Origin: Cohnella sp. OV330
GTDB lineage: Bacteria; Bacillota; Bacilli; Paenibacillales; Paenibacillaceae
Assembly: GCF_900112065.1 (NCBI RefSeq)
Contig: NZ_FOKE01000001.1
Location: forward strand, 917,200-981,199
Length of the DNA: 64,000 nucleotides
Direction of reading: 5' to 3'
Positions 1 through 6,992 of this stretch are shown piece by piece. Each line of letters starts with the position of its first letter. Within the stretch, counting starts at the first letter, position 1. The translations under genes were made by a program, and so were the position numbers. Under the pieces are notes generated by a model. That model was not told where the DNA came from and did no database searches. It was given only the letters and a program-made list of their open reading frames with translations.

Positions 1-1
1 T

Positions 2-1138
2 CTTCTCGCATCGATCGCGCTGTCGGCCTGCACGGACTTCGTCGAACCGAACCAGCTTGCCTTTGTAATGGGAACGGCGGTAGACCGGGCGGAAGGCGGA
101 CTGATCGAGGTCAGCGATCAGATCGTTATTCCCTCGCAGCTGAGCGGGCCGCCGAATCGCGGCGGTGGGAGCAGCGGCGACGCCGGGAGCTCCATCGTCA
201 TGTCCGCGACCGGCAGAGACGTGTTCGAAGCGTCCGAAAAAATCCAGAGAAAAATGTCCCGAAGACTCATGACAAGCCACCGCATTATGCTCGCGGTCAG
301 CGAAGCCTTCTTCAACGAGAACGACGCCGGCAAACTATTCGACAAGCTGGGCCGGGACCCCGCCAACAATATGCGGGACATGACGATCGTAGTCCGGGGC
401 GGCAGCGCCAAGGAGATCCTCATGCTCCGGCATCCCCTGGAGCGTCTCACGAGCATCGCCGCCGGGAAGGAGCTTCAGATTAACGGGCTAACGAAGTTTT
501 CGTCCAGACAGCTCATCCTCGAGCATTATACCGACGGTCTTCGGCCCCTGCTGCCGGTGCTGCAGATCGAGAAGGTGAGGACGAGCAGCAAGGAGTCTAC
601 GCCGTTCGCCGCGCTGTCCGGCTTTGCCGTCCTGAACAAACAGCTCCGCATCAAAGGCGTCCTGGACGAAAACGAAAGCGCCGCCGCGGTCTGGATGTCC
701 GGCAAGGGAGCGTATCAAGGCCTGACGATCCCTTGGAAAAACGGAAAGGGCCTCTTGTCTTTCAGACTCGTCCATCTGAAGCGCACCATCCGCACGAGAA
801 GCTGCGGCGATTCGAAATGCGCCGAATTGGAAGTTAAAGCGCAAGCCTATCTCGTGGAAAACACCACCTCGCTCGACATGTCCCAAATCCGGAACATGAC
901 CGACACGGAAAGGTACATGAACGCGGAAATCCAAAGGGATTTTCAGCGGACGATGAACAAGATTCAGCAATGGGGGCCGGACATCTTCGGCATCGGCGAG
1001 CATCTCCACCGGCATTATCCATACTGGTGGAAGTCCCGGCAGCACGACTGGGACGAGCGATTCAAGACGCTCGACGTGACCGTCAAAGCCGATATTAGTC
1101 TCATCTCCATCGGTTCGAGCGGCGGGCAAATGAAATGA
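2..1138 (+). CDS. gerC: Spore germination lipoprotein, Ger(x)C family (5' end outside window)
   Basis: Germinant-receptor C subunit, expected as a lipoprotein on the outer face of the spore inner membrane, working with the A and B subunits. The frame is open from base 2 and begins inside a lipoprotein signal: the residues LSAC lie just before TDFVEPNQLAF, so the first codons are off the left edge. About 378 codons are visible, near the usual length for the family. The body has the Ger(x)C pattern of a GTAVDRA strand early, MSRRLMTSHR near residue 80, and a C-terminal three-helix domain with WGPDIFGIGEHLHRHYP. The stop lies just upstream of gerB, whose likely start is at 1162. The A subunit is presumably further left. 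Family assignment is firm; which germinant it senses cannot be read. Confidence 0.9.
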   Translation, partial: LLASIALSACTDFVEPNQLAFVMGTAVDRAEGGLIEVSDQIVIPSQLSGPPNRGGGSSGDAGSSIVMSATGRDVFEASEKIQRKMSRRLMTSHRIMLAVSEAFFNENDAGKLFDKLGRDPANNMRDMTIVVRGGSAKEILMLRHPLERLTSIAAGKELQINGLTKFSSRQLILEHYTDGLRPLLPVLQIEKVRTSSKESTPFAALSGFAVLNKQLRIKGVLDENESAAAVWMSGKGAYQGLTIPWKNGKGLLSFRLVHLKRTIRTRSCGDSKCAELEVKAQAYLVENTTSLDMSQIRNMTDTERYMNAEIQRDFQRTMNKIQQWGPDIFGIGEHLHRHYPYWWKSRQHDWDERFKTLDVTVKADISLISIGSSGGQMK

Positions 1139-1161
1139 AGGCGCAGCGAAGGGGGATCACG

Positions 1162-2256
1162 ATGAAATTAAGCGGGTACCAGCTGTTCTGGATGACCAGC
1201 ATCTCGTCCATGATCATGTTCTCCTACATCCCGATCACGCTAGCCGTGAATGAGGCGCATCAGGATGCGTGGATCTCGATCCTGCTCGGGGGAGGTCTCA
1301 TGATGGGCGTCACCTGGATGGCGCTGCGGGTATGCATGCAAAATCGGGACAAGACGCTGGTGCGGATGACGAAGGACTTGCTCGGCACCATGCTCGGCAA
1401 AATCGTCGTCGCGGCGTACTTCGCGCACTGGTTCCTGCAGATGTCCATGACCGTCAAGGATATGGCGAACTTTCAAAACCTCGTCATGCTGCACAATACG
1501 CCGATGCCGGCGGTCCTCCTCTGCATGCTCTTTCTCGTCTTTTATGCGGTGTACAAAGGGGGGATCACGGCGGTCAGCCGGTGCGCGGAGGTGATCGGAC
1601 CCATCTTCATCTTGATCTTGTACGTCCAGCTGTTCCTGAATCCGCAGGAGATGGATCTGAAGCGGATCCTGCCCGTCTACGCCGATTCCGGATGGCTGCA
1701 GATCGTCATGGGGGCCTTCAGCGCGTTCAATTACATGCTGGACCCTACGATCATCCTCATGCTTTTCTTTTTTGCCGAAAACAAACGGACCGCGTCGCGC
1801 GGGATCTTATGGGGAACCGCGGTGTCCGCGGGCTGGGGGCTGCTGGCGACATTCGCGATGCTGGCCGTGACCGGTCCCGACATGGCGGCCAAAATGGTCG
1901 TCCCCGTCTACTCGCTGACGAAAATGGTGTCCATTCTCAACTTCATTCAAAACATCGACGTCTTCTATATCCCGCTCTGGCTGCTCGGCGCCTTCATCAA
2001 GCTGGCGATCTGCTTGTTCATCCTCAGCTACGGGCTGTCCGAATGGAGCGGCTACCGCAACTGGAGACGAATCGCAGGCCTGTTGACCGTCGTATGGCTG
2101 GGCTACGTCCTCTATAGCGCGCAGATCGTGCAGTTTTCGTACATGTTCCGCAACATTTGGTTGACCGGCGTTTTTTACCCCGCTCTCTACATCGCGATCC
2201 CTCTCCTGCTGTGGATCGTCGGCAGCATCCGCAAGCGGCAGCAAGCGGCGAACTAA
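1162..2256 (+). CDS. gerB: Spore germination permease, GerB (GerAB/KB) family
   Basis: Germinant-receptor B subunit, an integral membrane protein of the APC superfamily thought to bind the germinant. The 364 residues hold about ten hydrophobic segments, from SGYQLFWMTSISSMIMFSY at the N-terminus to FYPALYIAIPLLLWIVGSI at the C-terminus, which is the normal size. An earlier in-frame ATG exists at 1135, overlapping the gerC stop. The ATG at 1162 is preferred because AAGGGGG lies 6 bp before it. The gene is translationally close to gerC and clearly belongs to the same operon. The downstream decarboxylase-like gene has its own promoter. Confidence 0.9.
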   Translation: MKLSGYQLFWMTSISSMIMFSYIPITLAVNEAHQDAWISILLGGGLMMGVTWMALRVCMQNRDKTLVRMTKDLLGTMLGKIVVAAYFAHWFLQMSMTVKDMANFQNLVMLHNTPMPAVLLCMLFLVFYAVYKGGITAVSRCAEVIGPIFILILYVQLFLNPQEMDLKRILPVYADSGWLQIVMGAFSAFNYMLDPTIILMLFFFAENKRTASRGILWGTAVSAGWGLLATFAMLAVTGPDMAAKMVVPVYSLTKMVSILNFIQNIDVFYIPLWLLGAFIKLAICLFILSYGLSEWSGYRNWRRIAGLLTVVWLGYVLYSAQIVQFSYMFRNIWLTGVFYPALYIAIPLLLWIVGSIRKRQQAAN

Positions 2257-2282
2257 CGATCGATCGTCCCGGCGCGGAGGCT

Positions 2283-2306
2283 TGTCACACAATCGGAAGC
2301 TCCGTC
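2283..2306 (+). promoter_or_regulatory. ECF41-type promoter of the decarboxylase-like gene
   Basis: TGTCACA at 2283-2289 is followed after 13 bp by CGTC at 2303-2306, continuing as GTTATATG. The same arrangement, base for base in the conserved parts, occurs before the azoreductase gene (5908-5931) and, slightly weaker, before the sigma-factor gene (5816-5839, minus strand). From memory, ECF41 sigma factors use a TGTCACA...CGTC type promoter. The start codon is 49 bp downstream. Confidence 0.7.
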
Positions 2307-2354
2307 GTTATATGTATGCAGCACAAAACAATCCACTAGGAGGTCATACCCGCT

Positions 2355-2834
2355 ATGACGCAACGAATCAACTATATGGCGCAATCGCCCGAGTTTTTCA
2401 AGAAGATGATGGAGTTCAGCAACGCGGAGCATGGCAGCTCCATTGAATTGAAAATTCTCGATCTCGTTCACATCCGCGCTTCCCAGATCAACGGCTGCGG
2501 CTTCTGCCTGGACATGCACGTCAAGCAAGCGAAGATCAACGGCGAGAGCGAGCTGCGCCTGTACCATCTGCCGATCTGGCGCGAGTCGACGTTGTTCAGC
2601 CCTCGCGAGCGCGCCGCATTGGCGTGGACCGAGATCCTGACCAAGCTGCCGGAGCATGGCGTGCCGGACGAGGTCTACGAGCGCGTTCGCGGGCAGTATT
2701 CGGAAAAAGAGCTGTCCGACCTGACGTTCTCCGTCATGGCGATCAACGCCTGGAACCGGATCAATATCGCCTTCAAAAACGTGCCGGGCTCGGCGGACGC
2801 GGCATTCGGCTTGGCGAAGGCGGGCCTGAGCTAA
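2355..2834 (+). CDS. Carboxymuconolactone decarboxylase / AhpD-family protein
   Basis: A 159-residue AhpD-like protein. It carries the redox motif CGFC at residues 48-51 followed by His55 (C-x2-C-x3-H), the arrangement that gives AhpD-type proteins alkylhydroperoxide-reducing ability. The true substrate is unknown, and the family name says little about reaction. The start is fixed by AGGAGGT at 2337-2343. A TGTCACA-N13-CGTC promoter upstream matches those at the azoreductase and sigma genes, which places it in the regulon of the ECF41-type sigma factor encoded at 4842-5756. ECF41 loci are known for carrying decarboxylase-like, oxidoreductase or epimerase partner genes, and this gene fits that rule. 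A strong hairpin follows at 2853. Confidence 0.88.
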   Translation: MTQRINYMAQSPEFFKKMMEFSNAEHGSSIELKILDLVHIRASQINGCGFCLDMHVKQAKINGESELRLYHLPIWRESTLFSPRERAALAWTEILTKLPEHGVPDEVYERVRGQYSEKELSDLTFSVMAINAWNRINIAFKNVPGSADAAFGLAKAGLS

Positions 2835-2852
2835 ACTGGGTTCGTTGACTGC

Positions 2853-2894
2853 AAAAGGTACAGTCCCTGGTATGTTAAGGGGCTGTACCTTTTT
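2853..2894. terminator. GGTACAGTCCC hairpin, copy 1 (terminator-like)
   Basis: AAAAGGTACAGTCCCT at 2853-2868 pairs with AGGGGCTGTACCTTTT at 2878-2893, with one G-T pair in a 16-bp stem and a 9-base loop, followed by T residues. It lies 19 bp after the decarboxylase-like gene and would act as its Rho-independent terminator. Nearly the same hairpin is found at 16180-16219, and both stand just before an array of 51-bp palindromic repeats. Confidence 0.75.
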
Positions 2895-2953
2895 GTGCGT
2901 TTTTGAGCTTATGCAGCTACGGAACTCCAGAACCGGAGACGAGCTTTCCGCCG

Positions 2954-3278
2954 CTCCAAGCTCAAATTTTGAGGCTACGGTACTGAAGTCGAGCGCTTCC
3001 GCAGCTCTAGGCACAAATTTTGAGGTTACAGCGCCCGAGATGCGTCTCTCGGACGCTCTAAGCTCAGATTTTGAGGTTACAGTTCCCGAGACGCGCCTCT
3101 CGAACGCTCTAAGCTCAGATTTTGAGGTTACAGTAACCTATTCCTATTGCTCGCACCTCTGCAACCGCGCTTTTCTCGCTTGCACGAGCATACTCTCTCT
3201 GCAGCCGCGCATTCCTCGCTTGCAGCGCCCTCCGCCGCCGCCGCACCTGCTCTGCAACCGCGCTTTTCTCGCTTGCAG
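2954..3278. repeat. Palindromic tandem-repeat array A (7 units, mainly 51-bp period)
   Basis: Seven imperfect palindromes of about 27 bp start at 2954, 3005, 3056, 3107, 3159, 3199 and 3252, so the spacings are 51, 51, 51, 52, 40 and 53 bp. Each has outer arms close to CTGTAA/TTACAG or CTGCAA/TTGCAG. The inner arm changes: the first four units use CTCA...TGAG, the last three CGCGC...CTCGC. A T-rich centre is kept. The stretch fills most of the gap between two plus-strand genes. Open frames across it are a by-product of the 51-bp period (17 codons). There is no ribosome site and no recognisable protein. Confidence 0.85.
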
Positions 3279-3306
3279 CTACCTCCCGCTACGTCCATGA
3301 ACAAAA

Positions 3307-3320
3307 GTTGATTATTCAAC
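3307..3320. promoter_or_regulatory. Candidate TetR operator in front of the regulator's own gene
   Basis: GTTGATTATTCAAC is a 14-bp inverted repeat (GTTGA/TCAAC) 51 bp before the TetR start. Read on the minus strand it contains GTTGAATAA, which recurs on the plus strand at 4071-4079 in front of the SDR gene. A shared half-site suggests autoregulation. Inference only. Confidence 0.35.
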
Positions 3321-3370
3321 CGATGTGCATGATATTCTATTAGTAAAACTGCGCAGAGGAGCTCGTTCAA

Positions 3371-3922
3371 ATGGAAAAGCCGGCCAAAGTGGACAGACGA
3401 ATCCTGCGCACCCGGGACGCCATTACGAAGGCGTTCCTGGCGCTCGTATCGGAAAAGGACCTCGACCACATCACGATCAACGATATCGCCGACCGAGCCA
3501 ACGTCAACCGCGGCACCTTGTACCTTCACTACGCGGACAAATACGACCTGCTAGACCAATGCATCAAAGACCATCTCGACAAGATGCTCGCCGCCTGCGC
3601 CGCGGAAGCGATCAATCCGATCGACGACCTCAAGCCGATGTTTTCCTACTTCGAAGCGAATTTCTCGTTTTTCTATACGATGCTGTCCAATCAGAAAACG
3701 TCCGTCTTCCGCGAACGCCTGCTTCAAAGCATCGCCGCCGGCACCAAGGCGAAGATCGGCGCGCAGGCCTCCCTGCAAAACATGGACTTGGAGCTGGTCG
3801 CCCGCTTCCTGGCCTCCGCCTTCGTCGGTACCGCGGAATGGTGGATCCTGAACCGGATGCCGCTGTCCGCCGAGCTCGCAGCCAAGCAGGTCGGCGAGTT
3901 GTTCGAGAAATACGTGCTGTGA
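3371..3922 (+). CDS. TetR/AcrR-family transcriptional regulator
   Basis: A 183-residue dimeric repressor. The N-terminal helix-turn-helix is clear: ITINDIADRANVNRGTLYLHYADKYDLL lies at about residues 36-63. The C-terminal ligand domain has the look of the Firmicute TetR type (FSYFEANFSFFYTML, then a Trp-rich end AEWWILNRMP). AGAGGAG at 3355-3361 gives a good ribosome site. The next gene is an SDR oxidoreductase in the same direction, with a sigma-A promoter and an inverted repeat between them. The simplest model is that this protein represses itself and the SDR gene. The inducer is unknown. Confidence 0.9.
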   Translation: MEKPAKVDRRILRTRDAITKAFLALVSEKDLDHITINDIADRANVNRGTLYLHYADKYDLLDQCIKDHLDKMLAACAAEAINPIDDLKPMFSYFEANFSFFYTMLSNQKTSVFRERLLQSIAAGTKAKIGAQASLQNMDLELVARFLASAFVGTAEWWILNRMPLSAELAAKQVGELFEKYVL

Positions 3923-4010
3923 ACCGCGATGCCGGATACGGATCCCTATGAGATATTAGACAATGTGCCCCCGTACGTCGGATATCGTACAAAACGGCAT
4001 GGATTAACGA

Positions 4011-4038
4011 TTGAACGGCCGCCGCTTCTCTTTATAAT
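4011..4038 (+). promoter_or_regulatory. Sigma-A promoter of the SDR gene
   Basis: TTGAAC at 4011-4016 and TATAAT at 4033-4038 are separated by 16 bp. Transcription would start near 4045, immediately before the inverted repeat at 4050-4069, leaving a leader of about 60 bases. Confidence 0.6.
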
Positions 4039-4049
4039 AAAAATCAGCG

Positions 4050-4069
4050 ATAGTCAGATATGCGACTAT
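4050..4069. promoter_or_regulatory. Candidate repressor operator at the SDR transcription start
   Basis: ATAGTC at 4050-4055 and GACTAT at 4064-4069 are the outer arms of a 20-bp palindrome with 8 of 10 positions paired. It sits just downstream of the -10 box, where a TetR-type repressor would block transcription. The regulator at 3371-3922 is the natural candidate. Confidence 0.45.
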
Positions 4070-4104
4070 TGTTGAATAAATTATAAATAGAGGAGTGGGA
4101 TTTC

Positions 4105-4845
4105 ATGCAAAACGTAAACGATAAAGTCGTCGTCATCACCGGCGCTTCCAGCGGAATCGGGGAAGCCGCGGCCAAGCTGCTCGCGCATCAAGGCGCCAAG
4201 GTCGTTCTGGCCGCCAGAAGGGAAGAGCGGCTGAAGGCCGTCGTCGAAGCGATCCGGCAGGACGGCGGACAAGCGGTCTCGATTCAAGCGGACGTGGCTT
4301 CGTACGACGATATGAAAAAGCTCGCGGACTTCGCCCTGAAGCAGTACGGCCGCATCGATGCGCTCGTCAACAATGCGGGCGTCATGCCCGCCTCCCGGCT
4401 AAGCGAGCTGCGGGTCGACGAGTGGGATCGCATGATCGACGTCAACGTCAAAGGCGTGCTGTACGGCATCGCGGCAGTGTTGCCCGTCATGAGAGAACAA
4501 CGGTCGGGACATATCGTCAATCTCTCCTCGGTGGCAGGCTACCACGTCAATCCGACATCCGCCGTATACAGCGCGACCAAGTTCGCCGTCCGGGCGATCT
4601 CGGAGGGGCTGCGGCAGGAGGAATCGCCCGCTTCCCGCATCCGCTCGACCATCGTCTCTCCCGGCTTGACGGAGACCGAGCTGCTGGACTCGATCGGCAG
4701 TCCCGAGACGAAGGCGATGACCAATCAGATCGCCGGCATGGGCATCTCTCCGTATGCGATCGCCCGCGCGATCGCGTTCGCCCTTAACGAGCCGGACGAC
4801 GTGTCCGTGAACGAGATCGTAGTGAGGCCGACCGCGCTGCCCTAA
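4105..4845 (+). CDS. SDR-family NAD(P)-dependent oxidoreductase
   Basis: Classical short-chain dehydrogenase/reductase of 246 residues. The cofactor loop TGASSGIG is at residues 12-19, NNAG at 89-92, the catalytic Ser near 142, and Tyr155/Lys159 in YSATK. The basic residues AARREER after the second strand suggest a preference for NADP(H). The substrate cannot be told; close relatives are annotated only as SDR oxidoreductases. AGGAG at 4091-4095 precedes the ATG. It probably forms a pair with the TetR gene upstream. Its stop codon overlaps the stop codon of the convergent sigma-factor gene. No TGTCACA-type promoter was found here, so it is probably not a direct target of that sigma factor. Confidence 0.9.
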   Translation: MQNVNDKVVVITGASSGIGEAAAKLLAHQGAKVVLAARREERLKAVVEAIRQDGGQAVSIQADVASYDDMKKLADFALKQYGRIDALVNNAGVMPASRLSELRVDEWDRMIDVNVKGVLYGIAAVLPVMREQRSGHIVNLSSVAGYHVNPTSAVYSATKFAVRAISEGLRQEESPASRIRSTIVSPGLTETELLDSIGSPETKAMTNQIAGMGISPYAIARAIAFALNEPDDVSVNEIVVRPTALP

Positions 4846-5756
4846 TCGACTGACTCGATCAGACCGATTTTTTCCGAAAATCCGCCTTCCGCGATATGCT
4901 GCAGCTTGTCCGGATTCCGGATCAGATAAAGCTCCCGAATGATGCCCCCCTCTACGCGCAGCATGCCAACCGTTTGGATGCCGCCCGTCTCCGAACGGAT
5001 AACGATGCTCGGCTGTCCGTTTATGTGCCTCATTTCCATCCTTACTTCGCCGCCGAATGTCGCAGATTGAAGCACCGGACCAAGCAAGAACTTCGCCACC
5101 AGGTCGCGGGAAACGATCGGCTGGGCTGCGGCAAGCACCTTGCCCCCTCCGTCCGCGACGAGCACGACGTCCGGATCGAGCATCGTCAGCACGCGATTGA
5201 CGTTGCCTGCCTTGAGCGCGTCCAGAAAGCCGTCCACCCACTGCTGCTGCTCCGCTTCGGGCCGCGCATGCTCCTCTTCGGCCGACAGCCCCATCTTCGC
5301 GCTCGCGCGGCTGAACAGCTTGCGGCAGTTCGGTTCGCTTTTCTCGATGAGCTGGGCGATCTCCCGATACTCGAACCCAAGCGCCTCGCGGAGAACGAAC
5401 ACGATGCGCTCCGACGGCGACAGCCGCTCCAGCAGCACGATCATGCCGTACGTGAGCAGATCCTCGCGGAGGACCGCCTCCATCGCGTCGTCGTCCGAGC
5501 TGGGAAAAGGCTCCGGCAGCCACTCGCCGAAATATTCCTCGCGCTTCTTCCGCGCGGATTTGAGCAGGTCCTTGCAACGGTTCGTAACCATTTTGCATAG
5601 ATAAGCCTTCGGCTCGGCCAACCGCTCGGGCGGCACGTCCGCGATCTTGATGAACACGTCCTGCACCGCGTCCTCCGCGTCGGATACCGATCCTGTCAGC
5701 TGATAAGCGAGCTTGAACAGCAAAGCTTTATATTTCGTATATAACTGCTCTTGCAT
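4842..5756 (-). CDS. ECF41-type RNA polymerase sigma factor with fused SnoaL-like domain
   Basis: Extracytoplasmic-function sigma factor of 304 residues. Region 2 is at about residues 5-75 (AYQLTGSVSDAEDAVQDVF), region 4 at about 105-155, and a SnoaL/NTF2-like C-terminal domain follows from about 170. All three signatures I associate with group ECF41 are present: WLPEP (79-83) in the linker, DGGGK (202-206) and NPDKL (281-285). In this group the C-terminal domain takes the place of an anti-sigma factor. A longer reading frame starts at 5843, but a TGTCACA promoter lies inside it, so translation most likely begins at 5756. The gene seems to control itself, the decarboxylase-like gene and the azoreductase. 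Confidence 0.9.
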   Translation of the reverse strand: MQEQLYTKYKALLFKLAYQLTGSVSDAEDAVQDVFIKIADVPPERLAEPKAYLCKMVTNRCKDLLKSARKKREEYFGEWLPEPFPSSDDDAMEAVLREDLLTYGMIVLLERLSPSERIVFVLREALGFEYREIAQLIEKSEPNCRKLFSRASAKMGLSAEEEHARPEAEQQQWVDGFLDALKAGNVNRVLTMLDPDVVLVADGGGKVLAAAQPIVSRDLVAKFLLGPVLQSATFGGEVRMEMRHINGQPSIVIRSETGGIQTVGMLRVEGGIIRELYLIRNPDKLQHIAEGGFSEKIGLIESVD

Positions 5757-5815
5757 GGATGCCGTCCACTTCCATTCGTATAGGCTTCGGCGCAGAGTCC
5801 GCCTGTTAATAAAAC

Positions 5816-5839
5816 GAGGCCGGCGCTTGCTTTGTGACA
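5816..5839 (-). promoter_or_regulatory. ECF41-type promoter of the sigma-factor gene (autoregulation)
   Basis: On the minus strand TGTCACA (5839-5833) is followed after 13 bp by CCTCGTTTTATT. The other two copies read CGTCGTTATATG and CGTCGTTCTATG at the same spacing, so only one key base differs. Its position 60 bp before the chosen start supports both autoregulation and that start. Confidence 0.55.
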
Positions 5840-5907
5840 GCATTCGCCGAACTTTTCCAGCCTGTCGTCACGCGTATTCTTTCCTGCTGACGGTTTCATA
5901 TGCCCGC

Positions 5908-5931
5908 TGTCACAGAACGAAAGAGACCGTC
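5908..5931 (+). promoter_or_regulatory. ECF41-type promoter of the azoreductase gene
   Basis: TGTCACA at 5908-5914, 13 bp, then CGTC at 5928-5931 continuing as GTTCTATG. It is nearly identical to the element before the decarboxylase-like gene at 2283-2306 and points toward the azoreductase start at 5982. Confidence 0.7.
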
Positions 5932-5981
5932 GTTCTATGTCCGATCGATCAAAACATTCTCTCTAGAAGGACGTGCATCTT

Positions 5982-6617
5982 ATGAACAAAGTATTATACA
6001 TCACCGCCAATCCGAGCGACGACGAAAATTCTTACAGCCTCTCCGTCGGCAAAGCGTTCGTGGAAGCTTACCGAGAAGCGAATCCGAACGACGAGATCGT
6101 CCATATCGACCTGTTCCAAGCGGATATTCCGCTCCTGGACGGCGAAGTATTCGGAGCCCGTTCCAAATTGCACGCGGGAAATGCCTTCGATCAATTGTCC
6201 CCGGTCGAGCAGGCCAAGGTCGGCCGTCTCGACGAGCTGGTCGAGCAATTTCTGGGCGCGGATAAATATATCTTCGTCAACCCGGTCTGGAACTTCTCTT
6301 ATCCGCCTGTGCTCAAAGCTTATATCGACGCCGTCTTCGTCGCCGGCAAGACGTTCCGCTACACGTCCGACGGCCCGGTCGGATTGCTCACGAAGAAAAA
6401 GGCGTTCCAGATCCAGGCCAGCGGCAGCGTGCTGTCCGAGGGCGTATACGCGGACTTTGAAATGGCGCACCGCCATCTCGAAGCCGTCCTGAAATTCCTG
6501 GGCGTACCCAGCTTCGAAGCCGTCTATGTAGAAGGCATGGCCGCGCAATCCGACAAAGCGCAGGAAATCAAGGCCAATGCGATCGCGAAGGCTCGCGAGG
6601 CGGCGCTGAGCTTTTAA
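5982..6617 (+). CDS. azoR: FMN-dependent NADH-azoreductase (flavodoxin-like fold)
   Basis: A 211-residue flavodoxin-2-fold quinone/azo reductase that uses NAD(P)H and FMN for two-electron reduction of azo dyes or quinones; the natural role is usually protection from electrophilic quinones. Visible family features are VLYITANPSDDENSYSL for the FMN phosphate loop, FVNPVWNFSYPPVLKAYIDAVF, and the QASGSVLSEG segment. A GTG nine bases upstream is in frame, but AGAAGG at 5965-5970 suits the ATG at 5982. Driven by a TGTCACA-type promoter, it appears to be an ECF41 target, which agrees with the oxidoreductase partner genes known for that sigma group. Confidence 0.9.
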   Translation: MNKVLYITANPSDDENSYSLSVGKAFVEAYREANPNDEIVHIDLFQADIPLLDGEVFGARSKLHAGNAFDQLSPVEQAKVGRLDELVEQFLGADKYIFVNPVWNFSYPPVLKAYIDAVFVAGKTFRYTSDGPVGLLTKKKAFQIQASGSVLSEGVYADFEMAHRHLEAVLKFLGVPSFEAVYVEGMAAQSDKAQEIKANAIAKAREAALSF

Positions 6618-6693
6618 GGTCGGCGATCTGCGCTGCCGGGCTATTATAGAAGCTGTAGATTTCATCGTCTCCGCTGAAGCCGCTTGCCCGAAT

Positions 6694-6862
6694 GTTCCTA
6701 TCTAGGAACACTTGGGCAATTCGCGCGGCGAACAAGCCGTAGGTGGTCCTATCTAGGAACAGTTGAGCGATTCGCTCGGCGCACAAGCCGAAGGTGTTCC
6801 TATTCAGGAACTCTTGGGCGTGTCGCTCGGCGTACGGGCCGTAGGTGTTCCTATCCAGGAAC
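6694..6862. repeat. Palindromic tandem-repeat array B (4 units, exact 51-bp period)
   Basis: Four copies of a 16-bp palindrome, GTTCCTATCTAGGAAC or close variants, start at 6694, 6745, 6796 and 6847, each exactly 51 bp from the next. The spacer between them is also repeated (CTTGGGC, then GTCGCTCGGCG and a GCCGTAGGT-like end). The palindrome is unrelated in sequence to arrays A and C, yet the period is the same. The array fills the gap between the convergent azoreductase and esterase genes. Confidence 0.85.
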
Positions 6863-6934
6863 TCTTGGACGGTCCGACCGACAATGTTCGCTCGTCGGTT
6901 GTTTTTGCGAGTTCGTCAGCTTCCCATATTCAAC

Positions 6935-6963
6935 AAAAAGGCCAACCGGAAATCCGGTTGACC
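6935..6963 (-). terminator. Rho-independent terminator of the glycoside operon
   Basis: On the minus strand GGTCAACCGG pairs with CCGGTTGGCC across a 4-base loop, then TTTTT follows. It lies 30 bp past the esterase stop codon and closes the operon that starts at 14821. Confidence 0.8.
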
Positions 6964-6992
6964 ATCGACGATCTCTAATTCGATTTCTATTT

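Noticed and set aside
2845..3300. Plus-strand 151-codon frame across array A
   Set aside because: Same artefact of the 51-bp period; it starts inside the terminator hairpin region and has no ribosome site.
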